DNA from: Limnohabitans sp. Rim8
GTDB taxonomy: Bacteria > Pseudomonadota > Gammaproteobacteria > Burkholderiales > Burkholderiaceae_C
NCBI RefSeq assembly: GCF_945869175.1
Contig: NZ_CAMBNZ010000001.1
Location: forward strand, 1-64,000
Reading direction: 5' to 3'
Length of the DNA: 64,000 nucleotides
Part shown: piece by piece, positions 11,211 to 23,117 of the stretch
Numbering within the stretch: position 1 is the first letter of the stretch
How the letters are laid out: each line of letters opens with the position of its first letter
Program-made: the position numbers and the translations under genes
Notes under the pieces: generated by a model
Told to the model about the DNA's origin: nothing
What the model saw: only the letters and a program-made list of their open reading frames with translations
Databases searched by the model: none

Positions 11211-11891
11211 TTATGCTCCAGTGTGGATGGTTGACAGTTGCTCGGTCAGTCGGGCCGTGAGTTGCACGCTGGCCGCATGGGCGTGTTCTTGCACCAGGCG
11301 AACAGCCACATCGGCCTCACCTGCAGCAATGGCGTTGGCGATGGCCTCGTGTTCGTCCCAGACGGTTTGGCGCTGGAAAGACGACTGCAACACCGCGCCC
11401 ATCACGCGCTTGAGGTGGTGCCAGTGCAGGTCAATGCTTTGCGCGATGAGGGGGTTACCAGAGGCTTGGTAAATGGCGCGGTGAAAGGCCAGGTCGGCTT
11501 GGATCATGGCCTGCACGTCAGGCCTTTGGTGAACCCAACGGCCTTGGCGCATCACCTCGGGGTCGAGCTGTGCGCGACGCTCGGCGGCCAAGCGCACGGC
11601 CAAGGCGTCCAAGCTGCTGCGAACTTGGTAAACCTGGTCAATCCAGCGCACATCGAGTTGGGTGACCTGCACACCGCGACCGGGTGCGTCTTCGACAAAG
11701 CCGTCTTTTTTCAGCAAGCGCAGGGCTTGCAATACCGGCTGCCGGGACACGGCAAAGCGCTGCGCCAAGTCCTCTTGCGTCAACCGTTCACCCGGTGCCA
11801 GCGTGCCCTCGCTGATGGCGTCGAGCAAACGCGCATAAATCTGTTCCACGAGATCAGGCGCTGTAGTGAGTTGAAGGAGTGAAGAATTCAT
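11211..11891 (-). CDS. GntR-family (FCD-type) transcriptional regulator
   Basis: wHTH SEGTLAPGERLTQEDLAQRFAVSRQPVLQALRLLKKDGFVE and all-helical effector domain; start chosen at ATG 11891 (longer ORF starts at 11927). Confidence 0.88.
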   Translation of the reverse strand: MNSSLLQLTTAPDLVEQIYARLLDAISEGTLAPGERLTQEDLAQRFAVSRQPVLQALRLLKKDGFVEDAPGRGVQVTQLDVRWIDQVYQVRSSLDALAVRLAAERRAQLDPEVMRQGRWVHQRPDVQAMIQADLAFHRAIYQASGNPLIAQSIDLHWHHLKRVMGAVLQSSFQRQTVWDEHEAIANAIAAGEADVAVRLVQEHAHAASVQLTARLTEQLSTIHTGA

Positions 11892-11905
11892 TTCTGTATA
11901 CAGAA
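11892..11905. promoter_or_regulatory. Candidate GntR operator: perfect 14-bp palindrome TTCTGTATACAGAA
   Basis: Exact palindrome immediately upstream of the GntR ATG; CTGTATACAG core fits FCD/GntR-type operators. Confidence 0.65.
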
Positions 11906-12028
11906 TACAAAAAATCCCCAAAGCCATGAATGGGTGTTAACCCTGAATCACCCAATCCCCCCTTTGATTTCAAGAGGCAGTCACCGGTTGGAGGGACCTT
12001 AATGACAGTCAGACCAAGGCCTCGATGG

Positions 12029-12034
12029 GATAAT
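12029..12034 (+). promoter_or_regulatory. Putative -10 element GATAAT upstream of map
   Basis: GATAAT ends 8 nt before the map ATG at 12043; -35 not convincing. Confidence 0.35.
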
Positions 12035-12042
12035 CTGGCACT

Positions 12043-12870
12043 ATGACTACCACCCTCAAAACCGCCCAAGACATCGAAGGCATGCGCGTGGCTTGCCGCC
12101 TGGCCTCAGAAGTCCTCGATTACATCGAGCCCTTCATCAAACCGGGCATCACCACCAACGAGATTGACAAGCTGTGCCACGACTACATGGTCGATGTGCA
12201 AGGCTGCATTCCGGCCCCGTTGAATTACGCACCGGGCGGCTACAAGCCCTACCCCAAGTCGATTTGTACCTCGATCAACCACCAGGTATGCCACGGCATC
12301 CCGAACGACAAGCCCCTGAAAAAAGGCGATTCGCTCAATGTCGACATCACCACCATCAAAAATGGCTGGCACGGTGACACCAGCCGCATGTTCCATGTGG
12401 GCGAAGCCTCCATCGCCGCCAAACGTTTGGCTTCGCTGACCTATGAAGCCATGTGGAAAGGCATTGAACAAGTCAAACCCGGTGCCCACTTGGGCGACAT
12501 AGGCCATGCCATCCAGAAGTTTGCCGAAGGCCACGGGTTTTCGGTGGTGCGTGAGTTTTGTGGCCACGGCATTGGCCGGGTGTTCCACGAAGAGCCCCAG
12601 GTGTTGCACTACGGCAAACCCGGCACCCTGACCGAGTTGTTGCCGGGCATGGTCTTCACCATCGAGCCGATGATCAATGCGGGCAAACGCGACATCAAGG
12701 AAATGGGCGATGGCTGGACCATTGTGACCAAAGACCATTCTCTGTCTGCCCAATGGGAGCACACGGTGGTGGTGACCGAGACCGGCTACGAGGTGTTGAC
12801 CTTGTCGGCGGGCAGCCCCGCTGCGCCGGCCTTCATTCAAGCCGCCATCAACGACCAAGCCACTGCCTGA
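12043..12870 (+). CDS. map: Type I methionine aminopeptidase
   Basis: 275 aa; [36 protein letters not shown]. Confidence 0.97.
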   Translation: MTTTLKTAQDIEGMRVACRLASEVLDYIEPFIKPGITTNEIDKLCHDYMVDVQGCIPAPLNYAPGGYKPYPKSICTSINHQVCHGIPNDKPLKKGDSLNVDITTIKNGWHGDTSRMFHVGEASIAAKRLASLTYEAMWKGIEQVKPGAHLGDIGHAIQKFAEGHGFSVVREFCGHGIGRVFHEEPQVLHYGKPGTLTELLPGMVFTIEPMINAGKRDIKEMGDGWTIVTKDHSLSAQWEHTVVVTETGYEVLTLSAGSPAAPAFIQAAINDQATA

Positions 12871-12871
12871 G

Positions 12872-15520
12872 ATGAGCGCACAGGCCCCTAAAGACGATCG
12901 GGTCGATCTGGCCCAGCTGCGCGAAACCTACAAACACGACAAAGCCGCGGTGTTGAACAGCCTGGCCATGAGCGGGGCGGCCGCACGGGGCTTGAAGCCC
13001 ACCCTGCGGCAATTGTCCATCCTGGCCGACGGTCTGCTGATCCAACTGTGGCAAAAGTCGGGCTTTGCGCCCGATGTGTGCTTGGTCGCTGTAGGCGGTT
13101 TTGGCCGGGCCGAGCTTTTCCCTTATTCCGACGTGGATGTGCTGGTGCTCTTGCCCGATGGCCAGTCACCCGAGAACTCGCCCGAGCTGCAAGGCCAGTT
13201 GGAACGTTTCATTGGCAGCTGCTGGGACACAGGCTTGGAAATCGGCTCCAGCGTTCGTACCCTGAGCGAGTGCCTGGCCGAATCGGCCAAAGACATCACG
13301 GTGCAAACCTCACTGCTGGAGTCACGCCGCGTGACGGGCAATACCCGTTTGTTCAGCGCGTTCCAAAAGCAGTACCAAGCGGACATGGACCCGCAAGCCT
13401 TTTGGGTCGCCAAAACGCTGGAAATGCGTCAACGCCACACCAAGTTTGAAGACACGCCCTACGCCCTGGAGCCCAACTGCAAAGAGTCGCCCGGCGGGCT
13501 GCGCGATCTGCAGGTCATTTTGTGGGTGGCACGCGCGGCAGGTCTGGGCCAAAGCTGGGATGAGCTGGCGCGCAAAGGGCTGGCCACACCCCTCGAAGCG
13601 CGGCAGATCAAGCGCAACGAAGCCCTGCTGGGTTTGATCCGTGCGCGCTTGCATCTGCAGGCCCATCGCCGGGAAGACCGGCTGGTGTTCGACTTGCAAA
13701 CCAATGTGGCCGAGTCGTTTGGCTACGCGTCGGATGTGACGCCCGAGGGGCGTCTGGCCCTTCGCGCCAGCGAAAAGCTGATGCGCCAGTACTATTGGGC
13801 GGCCAAGGCAGTGACCCAGCTCAACCAGATTTTGCTGCTCAACATCGAAGACCGGCTGAAAGCCGATCGGGGTGAAATGCTGGACAGTTTTCGCCCCCTC
13901 AACGAGCGATTCTTTGAAAAAGCAGGCCTCATCGAAGTGGCCAGCGACGACCTGTACCAAAAGCACCCGCACGCCATCCTTGAGACCTTTTTGCTGTACC
14001 AAGCCACACCGGGAATCAAAGGCTTGTCGGCCCGAACGCTGCGAGCACTTTACAACGTGCGGGCCATCATGAACGGGCGCTTTCGCGCCGACCCCATCAA
14101 CCGGCAAACCTTTCTGCAGATCCTTCAGCAGCCCCAAGGCATCACACACGCCATGCGCTTGATGAACGAGACATCGGTGTTGGGACGCTACCTGTGGGTG
14201 TTTCGGCGCATCGTGGGCCAAATGCAGCACGACCTGTTTCACGCCTACACCGTCGACCAGCACATTTTGATGGTGCTGCGCAATGTGCGGCGCTTTTTCA
14301 TGGCCGAGCACACCCATGAGTACCCGTTTTGCTCGCAATTGGCTGGCGGTTGGGACAAGCCCTGGATTTTGTACATGGCCGCTTTGTTTCACGACATCGC
14401 CAAAGGCCGGGGTGGCGACCATTCCAAACTGGGCATTGCCGAAGTGCGCACCTTTGCACGGCAGCACAAACTGGATGCAGAAGACGCACAGCTGGTTGAG
14501 TTTTTGGTAGGCGAACACCTGACCATGAGCCATGTCGCCCAAAAGGAAGACCTGAGCGACCCCGAAGTCATTGCCCGTTTTGCCCAGCGCGTGGGCAACG
14601 AGCGCCGCCTCACCGCCTTGTACCTGCTCACCGTGGCCGACATCCGCGGCACCAGCCCCAAAGTGTGGAACGCCTGGAAAGGCAAACTGCTGGAAGACTT
14701 GTACAAGTCCACTTTGCGCGTGCTCGGTGGCCGTGCCCCCGACGCCAACGCCGAAGTGGAAGCGCGCAAGCGCGATGCCTTGATCGAATTGGCCCGCCAC
14801 AGCGAACCCTACGAAGGCCAAAAAGCGCTTTGGGACACCCTGGACGTGGGTTACTTCATGCGCCACGACGCCAGCGACATCGCCTGGCACGCCCGGCAAC
14901 TGTCGCGCCATGTGGCCAAACCTGCAGATGGCCAACCCCGACCCATCGTGCGCGCACGACTTTCGCCCGTGGGTGAAGGTTTGCAGGTGCTGGTGTTCAC
15001 GCCCGACCAACCTGATTTATTCGCCCGCATCTGTGGCCACTTTGACCAATCGGGGTTCAGCATTTTGGACGCACGCATCCACACCACCCGAACGGGGTGG
15101 GCGCTGGACACCTTCCAGATCGTCACGTCCATGTTGCCTGAACATTACCGCGAACTGCTCAGCATGGTCGAGTCGGGACTGACCCAAACCCTCGAAAAGA
15201 AGGGAGCCTTGCCCGCACCCACACGGGGACGCGTGTCGCGCCGCGTCAAGAGCTTTCCCGTGACCCCACGCGTGAGCCTCAAGCCCGACGACAAAGCCCA
15301 AAGCTGGCTGCTCAGCATCTCGGCCAGTGACCGTATTGGACTGCTGTACAGCATTGCCAGCGTGCTGGCACAGCATGGCATCCACCTGCAACTGGCCAAA
15401 ATCAGCACCCTGGGTGAACGGGTGGAAGACACTTTCTTGATCCGCGGCGCTGAGTTGCAGCAAAACAAGGCGCAAATCGAGATCGAGACGGAGCTGTTGA
15501 AGGCGCTGCAGGCGGGCTAA
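12872..15520 (+). CDS. glnD: [Protein-PII] uridylyltransferase/uridylyl-removing enzyme
   Basis: 882 aa; nucleotidyltransferase [19 protein letters not shown] domain [13 protein letters not shown], two C-terminal ACT domains. Confidence 0.96.
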   Translation: MSAQAPKDDRVDLAQLRETYKHDKAAVLNSLAMSGAAARGLKPTLRQLSILADGLLIQLWQKSGFAPDVCLVAVGGFGRAELFPYSDVDVLVLLPDGQSPENSPELQGQLERFIGSCWDTGLEIGSSVRTLSECLAESAKDITVQTSLLESRRVTGNTRLFSAFQKQYQADMDPQAFWVAKTLEMRQRHTKFEDTPYALEPNCKESPGGLRDLQVILWVARAAGLGQSWDELARKGLATPLEARQIKRNEALLGLIRARLHLQAHRREDRLVFDLQTNVAESFGYASDVTPEGRLALRASEKLMRQYYWAAKAVTQLNQILLLNIEDRLKADRGEMLDSFRPLNERFFEKAGLIEVASDDLYQKHPHAILETFLLYQATPGIKGLSARTLRALYNVRAIMNGRFRADPINRQTFLQILQQPQGITHAMRLMNETSVLGRYLWVFRRIVGQMQHDLFHAYTVDQHILMVLRNVRRFFMAEHTHEYPFCSQLAGGWDKPWILYMAALFHDIAKGRGGDHSKLGIAEVRTFARQHKLDAEDAQLVEFLVGEHLTMSHVAQKEDLSDPEVIARFAQRVGNERRLTALYLLTVADIRGTSPKVWNAWKGKLLEDLYKSTLRVLGGRAPDANAEVEARKRDALIELARHSEPYEGQKALWDTLDVGYFMRHDASDIAWHARQLSRHVAKPADGQPRPIVRARLSPVGEGLQVLVFTPDQPDLFARICGHFDQSGFSILDARIHTTRTGWALDTFQIVTSMLPEHYRELLSMVESGLTQTLEKKGALPAPTRGRVSRRVKSFPVTPRVSLKPDDKAQSWLLSISASDRIGLLYSIASVLAQHGIHLQLAKISTLGERVEDTFLIRGAELQQNKAQIEIETELLKALQAG

Positions 15521-15551
15521 AGGGCCCGTCCGACCAGGATGTTCTGCTGAA

Positions 15552-17984
<2,433 letters not shown>

Positions 17985-18083
17985 GAGAAACAGCGGTTAT
18001 TGCCCAAACCGAATGCATCCAGAACATGCCCTTGCGCGCTTGCTTGGCAACCATTTGTGCAATCGCAAAGAGATAATGGTCGC

Positions 18084-18689
18084 ATGACTGTAGACCTGCC
18101 ACTGAATCGCCCGAGCTCCAAAACCGACTTGTTTGTGTCGTTCACCTTGTTGGCTTTACAAGGTTTCGGCGGTGTGTTGACCGTGGTGCAACGCGAAGTG
18201 GTCGAGCACAAAAGATGGATGACCCCGAGCCAATTTCTGGAAGATTGGGCGGTCGCGCAAATTTTGCCCGGCCCCAATGTGATCAATTTTTGCCTGATGA
18301 TCGGTGGGCGTTATTTTGGCCTGATGGGGGCTTTGGCCGCGCTGGCAGGCTTGTTGGCAGCGCCGACAGCCGTGTTGATTGTGATCGCGGTTTTTTTCAA
18401 TGGCGTTTCAGATCAGGCCTGGGCCCAAGGGGCTTTGCGCGGCATGGGGGCTGTGGCGGCTGGCATGTTTGCAGCCACAGGCATCAAACTCATCTCGGCC
18501 TTGAAACTCAACCCCATGGGTTGGACGGCATGCGCCGGCGTCATGGTGAGCGCCTTCATCAGTGTCAGCTTGCTGCGCTGGCCGCTGATGTGGGTGCTGC
18601 TGGGCATTGGCAGTTTGGCTTGCAGCTGGGCTTACCTTCAGTTGTTTCGCCTCGAGGCCGCGCAGTTGGCCGCAGGAGACAAGTCATGA
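18084..18689 (+). CDS. Chromate transporter (short CHR-domain protein, subunit 1)
   Basis: LFVSFTLLALQGFGGVLTVVQREVV and WAVAQILPGPNVINF; start re-assigned to ATG 18084. Confidence 0.88.
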   Translation: MTVDLPLNRPSSKTDLFVSFTLLALQGFGGVLTVVQREVVEHKRWMTPSQFLEDWAVAQILPGPNVINFCLMIGGRYFGLMGALAALAGLLAAPTAVLIVIAVFFNGVSDQAWAQGALRGMGAVAAGMFAATGIKLISALKLNPMGWTACAGVMVSAFISVSLLRWPLMWVLLGIGSLACSWAYLQLFRLEAAQLAAGDKS

Positions 18690-19288
18690 CTTTGTCTTTG
18701 CAACTGAGCTTTTCCGATTGGCTGGCTTTTTTCCAGCATTTTTTGTCGCTGTCATTGCTCGCCGTGGGTGGTGCGGTGATCACCGCGCCAGACATGCACC
18801 GTTTTTTGGTCGATGAAAACCAGTGGCTCACAGAGCAGCAGTTCAGCTCGTCCATAGCGCTCGCGCAATCTGCACCGGGGCCCAATGTCTTGTTTGTGGG
18901 CTTGATGGGTTGGAACGTGGGTTTGAATGCGGGCGCAGGCTTGGGCGGTGGTTGGGTCTCCGTGGGCTTGTCGACACTGGGTCTGGTGTTGAGCCTGCTG
19001 GGCATCATGCTGCCCTCCTCGGTATTGACCTACACCACCACACGATGGGCGCACCAACACCGCGACAACCGCGCCATCAAAGCCTTCAAATTGGGCATGG
19101 CCCCCTTGGTGATTGCCTTGCTGATCTCCACGGCTTGGCTGCTGACCGCCAGCCACAACCAAGCCGAGAGGGATTGGCCGCTTTGGTTGCTGACCTTGGC
19201 CTCGGTGATTTTGGTCTGGCGCACCCGAATCCACTTGCTCTGGCTCATTGGCGCTGGCGCCGTCTTGGGTGCCTGGGGTTGGGTCTAG
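18686..19288 (+). CDS. Chromate transporter (short CHR-domain protein, subunit 2)
   Basis: FLSLSLLAVGGAVITAPDMHRFLV and SIALAQSAPGPNVLFV; ATGA overlap with upstream CHR gene. Confidence 0.87.
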   Translation: MTLSLQLSFSDWLAFFQHFLSLSLLAVGGAVITAPDMHRFLVDENQWLTEQQFSSSIALAQSAPGPNVLFVGLMGWNVGLNAGAGLGGGWVSVGLSTLGLVLSLLGIMLPSSVLTYTTTRWAHQHRDNRAIKAFKLGMAPLVIALLISTAWLLTASHNQAERDWPLWLLTLASVILVWRTRIHLLWLIGAGAVLGAWGWV

Positions 19289-19303
19289 GCTGAGCCGTGA
19301 TGG

Positions 19304-19654
19304 TCAGCGTGGGTTCTCGAAAAACACCGTGTTCGAGAAATCGCTGACCTCAAAGTAGACCTTTTTTTCGCCGGGGTCCGCCTGCATGTTCAGGTTTTCG
19401 TCGAATACACCGTAGCCATACCGGTAAGCACGGGGTTTGCCATCTTCAGTGCCCAAAGCGGTGCTGATTTTGTCGACCTTCAAAAAGCGCCGCACAACCT
19501 TGTCACCCGCATAGACCTCCATCACACCGTCAGTGCCAGTCCAGTTCTGAATGTCGCGGCTGATTTTGTTTTGTTGCTCCTGGGTACAAGCGCCAAGGAG
19601 CATCAAGCCCATCAGGGAGGATACGAGCGTCAAACGGATGAGTAAGTTTTTCAT
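19304..19654 (-). CDS. Small putative lipoprotein, function unknown
   Basis: Signal peptide MKNLLIRLTLVSSLMGLMLLGAC with lipobox LGAC; start re-assigned inside the longer ORF. Confidence 0.7.
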   Translation of the reverse strand: MKNLLIRLTLVSSLMGLMLLGACTQEQQNKISRDIQNWTGTDGVMEVYAGDKVVRRFLKVDKISTALGTEDGKPRAYRYGYGVFDENLNMQADPGEKKVYFEVSDFSNTVFFENPR

Positions 19655-19670
19655 GGGAGCTCCTGGGGGT

Positions 19671-20405
19671 TCAGCTGCGTTGGCGCAAGGCTTCGTACAA
19701 ACAGACGCCACTGGCCACCGACACATTCAGACTTTCAACTGCGCCACGCATGGGGATGCTCACCAACTCATCGCAGTTTTTACGGGTCAGTTGGCGCATG
19801 CCAGCGCCTTCTGCGCCCAGCACCAAGGCCGTGGGAACTTTCAGGTCGGCCTGGTAAACCGTGCGGGGGGCATCGTCGCTGGTGCCCACAATCCAGATGC
19901 TGCGCTCTTTAAGTTCACCCAAAGTCCGCGCCAAATTAGTGACCATGAAATAAGGCATGGTTTCAGCCGCGCCGCTGGCCACTTTGGCCACCGTGGCGTT
20001 GATGCCGGCCGCATGGTCCTTGGGCGCGATCACGGCGTGTGCGCCTGCACCATCGGCCACACGCAGGCAAGCGCCCAAGTTGTGCGGGTCGGTCACGCCG
20101 TCCAGCACCAACAGCAAGGGAGGGCCTTCAACCGTATCGAGCAAGTCGTCCAACGAATGGTTTTGAGGCATGGGTGCCACCATGGCCACCACCCCCTGGT
20201 GACCGTGACCACCGGCCAGCTTGGCCAGGCGCTCGCCATCGGATTCGATCAGGCGCATGCCCGAATCACGGGCTTTGTCAATGAACTGCCGCATGCGGGC
20301 ATCGCGGCGGGTGACCTCGTAATGGATTTCAACAACAGACTGAGGGGCGATCTTGAGGCGAACGCCCACGGCATGGAAGCCGAAGAGCACTTTGTGGGAT
20401 GACAT
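19671..20405 (-). CDS. rlmB: 23S rRNA (guanosine(2251)-2'-O)-methyltransferase
   Basis: SpoU family; LVLDGVTDPHNLGACLRVADGAGAHAV, SLNVSVASGVCLYEALRQR. Confidence 0.95.
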   Translation of the reverse strand: MSSHKVLFGFHAVGVRLKIAPQSVVEIHYEVTRRDARMRQFIDKARDSGMRLIESDGERLAKLAGGHGHQGVVAMVAPMPQNHSLDDLLDTVEGPPLLLVLDGVTDPHNLGACLRVADGAGAHAVIAPKDHAAGINATVAKVASGAAETMPYFMVTNLARTLGELKERSIWIVGTSDDAPRTVYQADLKVPTALVLGAEGAGMRQLTRKNCDELVSIPMRGAVESLNVSVASGVCLYEALRQRS

Positions 20406-20465
20406 GCTGGGATTATCGTTGCTCGGTCAGTGGCCTGCGGTTTGCGGCGAGTTGCGGGCTCGACT

Positions 20466-21155
20466 TCAGGACTGCAAAGCCGTTGTTTCTGTCAAACGTC
20501 CGGCCTGAATCGTCAGGCTGCGCGCGCATCGGGCAGCCAGTTGCCTGTCGTGCGTGACCAAGACCAAGGTGGTGCCCTGCTCACGGTTGAGCGCGAACAT
20601 CAAGTCCATGATGGCCTCGCCTGTGGCGTGGTCCAGGCTGCCCGTGGGTTCGTCGGCCAGCAACAGATCGGGCTTGACCACAAACGCCCGGGCCAAAGCC
20701 ACACGCTGCTGCTCACCGCCCGACAGCACTTTGGGCAGGTGTTTGAGGCGTTCACCCAACCCCACGCGTTGCAGCATGGCCGTCGCCTGGCTGCGGGCAT
20801 CCGGCTGATCGGCCAACTCCAGCGGCAACATCACGTTTTCGAGTGCCGTGAGGTTGGGCATGAGCTGAAAGCTCTGAAACACAAAACCCACATGCTGGGC
20901 ACGCAGCGCCGCACGTTCGTCTTCGGACAAATCAAACAGCGATCGTCCCGCCAGCATCACCTGTCCGGCACTGGGCGTGTCCAGCCCCGCCAAAATGGCC
21001 AACAAAGTGCTTTTGCCCGAACCGGAAGCACCGACAATGGCGGCTGTTTCACCTGCGCTCAAGGAGAAATCGATATCGCGCAAAATGTCCAGTTGACCGC
21101 TGGCATCCTGCACACTTTTGGAGACGCCACGCACGGCAATGATGGATTCAGGCAT
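20466..21155 (-). CDS. ABC transporter ATP-binding protein (YbbA/LolD-like)
   Basis: Walker A GASGSGKSTLL, signature LSGGEQQRVALARAF; start re-assigned to ATG 21155. Confidence 0.9.
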   Translation of the reverse strand: MPESIIAVRGVSKSVQDASGQLDILRDIDFSLSAGETAAIVGASGSGKSTLLAILAGLDTPSAGQVMLAGRSLFDLSEDERAALRAQHVGFVFQSFQLMPNLTALENVMLPLELADQPDARSQATAMLQRVGLGERLKHLPKVLSGGEQQRVALARAFVVKPDLLLADEPTGSLDHATGEAIMDLMFALNREQGTTLVLVTHDRQLAARCARSLTIQAGRLTETTALQS

Positions 21156-21816
21156 GCACACACCTTTGTTGAGACGACGCCACTTTAACTGGACCTTGCT
21201 GGCCCTGGTCTGCTGGGGCTTTGCTGCGCCTGTTCCAGCTTCAACTGTATCTGTGTCCAATCAGCGCATTTTGGTTGTAGGCGACTCTTTGAGCGCCGAG
21301 TATGGGCTGGCGCGTGGCACAGGCTGGGTAGCTTTGCTGCAAAAACAATTGGCACAAGAAAAACCCGGCGTGGAAGTCGTCAACGCCAGCATAAGCGGCG
21401 ACACCACCTCGGGCGGGCGATCTCGCCTGCCCGCTTTGCTCAAAAAACACCAGCCCAGCCATGTGGTCATCGAGTTGGGTGGCAACGATGCCCTGCGCGG
21501 CTTGCCCATGGCCTTGACGCAAGGCAATTTGCTGGCCATGACCCAGCAGTCTCAAGCGGCTGGCGCCAAGGTACTGCTGCTGGGCATGCAAATGCCCCCC
21601 AATTACGGCCCGGACATGGCACGCCAGTTTGAAGCGGCTTATGTCCAAGTGGCTCAAAGCCAAAAAGCGGCACTGGTCCCTTTCTTTTTGAAAGGCGTGG
21701 GCGATGACTCGGAGCCGCTCAAATGGTTCCAACCCGACCGCATTCACCCCAATGAAGCCGCGCAGCCACGCCTTCTGGCCAACGTCTGGCCCGTTTTGAA
21801 GAAACAACTCCCATGA
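21154..21816 (+). CDS. tesA: Arylesterase / TesA-like SGNH hydrolase
   Basis: GDSLSAEYGL (block I), GGNDALRG (block III), PDRIHPNEAAQ (block V); signal peptide RRRHFNWTLLALVCWGFAAPVPA. Confidence 0.88.
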   Translation: MHTPLLRRRHFNWTLLALVCWGFAAPVPASTVSVSNQRILVVGDSLSAEYGLARGTGWVALLQKQLAQEKPGVEVVNASISGDTTSGGRSRLPALLKKHQPSHVVIELGGNDALRGLPMALTQGNLLAMTQQSQAAGAKVLLLGMQMPPNYGPDMARQFEAAYVQVAQSQKAALVPFFLKGVGDDSEPLKWFQPDRIHPNEAAQPRLLANVWPVLKKQLP

Positions 21817-22910
21817 GCGTTCACCTGATTTCGGCTGCCGAGGCCATGGCCAGACTGAACCAATTTGACACCATCCTGGACGCGCGCTCTGAAGGCGAAC
21901 ATGCCGAAGACCACCTGCCAAAGGCACTGAGCTGGCCATCGCTCAACAACGACGAGCGCATCCGCGTGGGCACGCTGTACAAGCAAGTCAACCCGTTTGA
22001 AGCGCAAAAAGTCGGGGCCGCGCTGGTGGCCAAAAACATTGCCCGACACATTGAAACCCATGTGATGGACAAGCCCAAAAACTGGCAGCCGCTGGTGTAT
22101 TGCTGGCGCGGGGGCAAACGCAGCAACTCGCTGGCGCTGATCTTGGGTCAAATTGGCTTCAAGGTGCACCTGATCGAAGGCGGGTACAAAGCGTTCCGCA
22201 AAGAAGTGATGGAAGACACGCCCCGACAGGCGCAGCGCTTGCAGTTTCGGGTGCTGTGTGGCCCCACGGGCTCGGGCAAGACGCGTTTGTTGCAAGCATT
22301 GTCACAAGCGGGCGCCCAAGTGCTGGACCTGGAAGCCATTGCGTGTCACCGCAGCTCGGTGTTGGGCCTCATTCCCGGCACGCCGCAACCGACCCAAAAG
22401 GCTTTTGACACACAGGTTTGGGACGCGCTGCGGGGTTTCCATGCAGATCAACCCGTCTTTGTGGAAGCCGAAAGCAAGAAAGTCGGCAACTTGACCGTGC
22501 CCGCCGAATTGATGGTGGCCATGCGCTCCAGCCCTTGCCTTCGGGTGGACTTGTCACTGGACAATCGGGTAGATTTGCTGATGGAAGACTATGCGTTTTT
22601 TACCCAGGACCGTGCCTTGTTTGCTGACCGCCTGGAGCGGCTCACGTCCCTGCGAGGCAAAGCCATCGTGCAGGGCTGGCAAGAACGGATCGAGCGGGGA
22701 GAAATGCGCGAGGTCGTCACTGAACTGCTGTCAGGCCATTACGACCCAGGCTACGAGACCTCGACGGGAAGCAATTTTGTGCATTACGCCAAAGCCCCCT
22801 TGATCGCACCAGCCAGTCACAGCATGCGCGACATGCTGACACTGGCGAAAGAACTGGTGTTGTCAGGATCAACGCCAAATCATGGGGGTGGCCCCAACTC
22901 AGGGCCATAG
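21813..22910 (+). CDS. mnmH: tRNA 2-selenouridine synthase
   Basis: N-terminal rhodanese domain with YCWRGGKRS; P-loop CGPTGSGKTRLL. Confidence 0.93.
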   Translation: MSVHLISAAEAMARLNQFDTILDARSEGEHAEDHLPKALSWPSLNNDERIRVGTLYKQVNPFEAQKVGAALVAKNIARHIETHVMDKPKNWQPLVYCWRGGKRSNSLALILGQIGFKVHLIEGGYKAFRKEVMEDTPRQAQRLQFRVLCGPTGSGKTRLLQALSQAGAQVLDLEAIACHRSSVLGLIPGTPQPTQKAFDTQVWDALRGFHADQPVFVEAESKKVGNLTVPAELMVAMRSSPCLRVDLSLDNRVDLLMEDYAFFTQDRALFADRLERLTSLRGKAIVQGWQERIERGEMREVVTELLSGHYDPGYETSTGSNFVHYAKAPLIAPASHSMRDMLTLAKELVLSGSTPNHGGGPNSGP

Positions 22911-22915
22911 CTTTC

Positions 22916-23107
22916 TCAAGCAGCGGGCGTGGGTGTTTCTGTCACACCGGGGGTGGCATTGTCAGCCTCGCCCTCTTCGCCCTCGGACCCGTCTTCAGGC
23001 AGCAGTCCAGATTTGCGATCGGACTTGGCTTTGAGCTTGTCTTCTTTTTTGCGTTTTTTGGCCAGTTCTTTCTGGCGCTTTTCGAATCCGTAGTTGGGTG
23101 TGGCCAA
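22916..23107 (-). CDS. Small conserved hypothetical protein (MATPNYGFEKRQKELAKKRKKEDK...)
   Basis: TTG start preceded by AAAGGAG; very lysine-rich N-terminus; the longer ORF start at 23206 would overlap the DUF2189 gene. Confidence 0.65.
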   Translation of the reverse strand: MATPNYGFEKRQKELAKKRKKEDKLKAKSDRKSGLLPEDGSEGEEGEADNATPGVTETPTPAA

Positions 23108-23117
23108 GATGGCTCCT

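Noticed and set aside
13322-15010. 562-aa minus-strand ORF antisense to glnD
   Set aside because: Shadow ORF; glnD motifs intact on the other strand
18084-19288. Apparent frameshifted/split chromate transporter gene
   Set aside because: Two short CHR-domain proteins with an ATGA overlap are a known paired arrangement, so this is not a pseudogene
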